A stretch of 64,000 nt of DNA from the NCBI GenBank assembly GCA_030068525.1, contig JASJOS010000012.1, forward strand, positions 186,001 through 250,000, in the 5' to 3' direction. The notes beneath the pieces were generated by a model. It was not told the origin of the DNA, made no database searches, and saw only the letters and a list, made by a program, of their open reading frames with translations. This DNA comes from Xanthocytophaga flava (GTDB taxonomy: Bacteria > Bacteroidota > Bacteroidia > Cytophagales > 172606-1). How positions within the stretch are numbered: position 1 is the stretch's first letter; each line of letters begins with the position of its first letter. This document shows positions 63,977 through 64,000 of this stretch, in pieces. The position numbers and the translations under genes are program-made.

Positions 63977-64000
63977 ACCATTAGTAGTTATAAATGAAAA

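Noticed and set aside
1-64000. tRNA, rRNA, prophage or defence genes
   Set aside because: I looked for cloverleaf-like segments, rRNA stretches, phage structural genes and restriction or toxin-antitoxin genes by eye and saw none; a tRNA scan would be needed to be certain.

Overview
The window looks like chromosome from a member of the Bacteroidota, most likely a Cytophagales-type environmental bacterium. The reasons are a SusC/SusD pair with an ECF sigma factor and FecR, several copies of the Bacteroidota -7 promoter element TAnnTTTG, almost no Shine-Dalgarno sequences, many secreted proteins and lipoproteins, and families largely confined to this phylum (TIGR02757/DUF2400, DUF4920, DUF4136, SusD). 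The genus is inference. Several genes appear to use TTG or GTG starts (hisF, the histidine phosphatase, the TIGR02757 gene, menA, the FG-GAP/ASPIC gene).

Layout. 1-2.2 kb: a GH43 gene cut by the window edge and a GH88 gene, probably for pectin-type glycans. 2.5-20.6 kb: mostly housekeeping, with argS, an EamA exporter, glutathione peroxidase, menA, an AT-rich MBOAT/SGNH O-acetylation pair, a histidine phosphatase-hisF-hisIE cluster, a MenI-like thioesterase, hydrolases, a TPR protein, glnS, a TIGR02757 gene, DUF4920 and a TlpA thioredoxin. 20.6-27.8 kb: a tripartite ABC exporter operon (TetR, TolC, HlyD, two ATPases, two permeases) with a perfect 30-bp operator-like palindrome upstream of tetR and degenerate repeats in its middle. 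28-34.3 kb: small secreted and metabolic genes, a palindromic extragenic element and a truncated GH2-like protein without catalytic residues. 34.5-40 kb: an AT-rich accessory stretch of orphan lipoproteins, a dead IS5-type transposase and a 140-bp MITE whose ends match the IS end.

40-55.5 kb: a same-strand locus reading ECF sigma, FecR, SusC (with STN domain), SusD, FG-GAP/ASPIC protein, a ThuA/PQQ-dehydrogenase/PKD/cytochrome c fusion, and a DUF1080 protein. Together these suggest regulated uptake of a carbohydrate linked to oxidative, 3-keto-type glycoside processing at the cell surface. This is the most interesting system here. 55.7-64 kb: DEAD-box helicase, DUF2891, trmB, folC, holA, two small genes, clpP and a short conserved-looking ORF.

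I saw no rRNA, tRNA, CRISPR array, prophage or recognisable defence system. Coordinates of start codons have been adjusted where promoter elements, signal peptides or family N-termini point to a start different from the longest reading frame.
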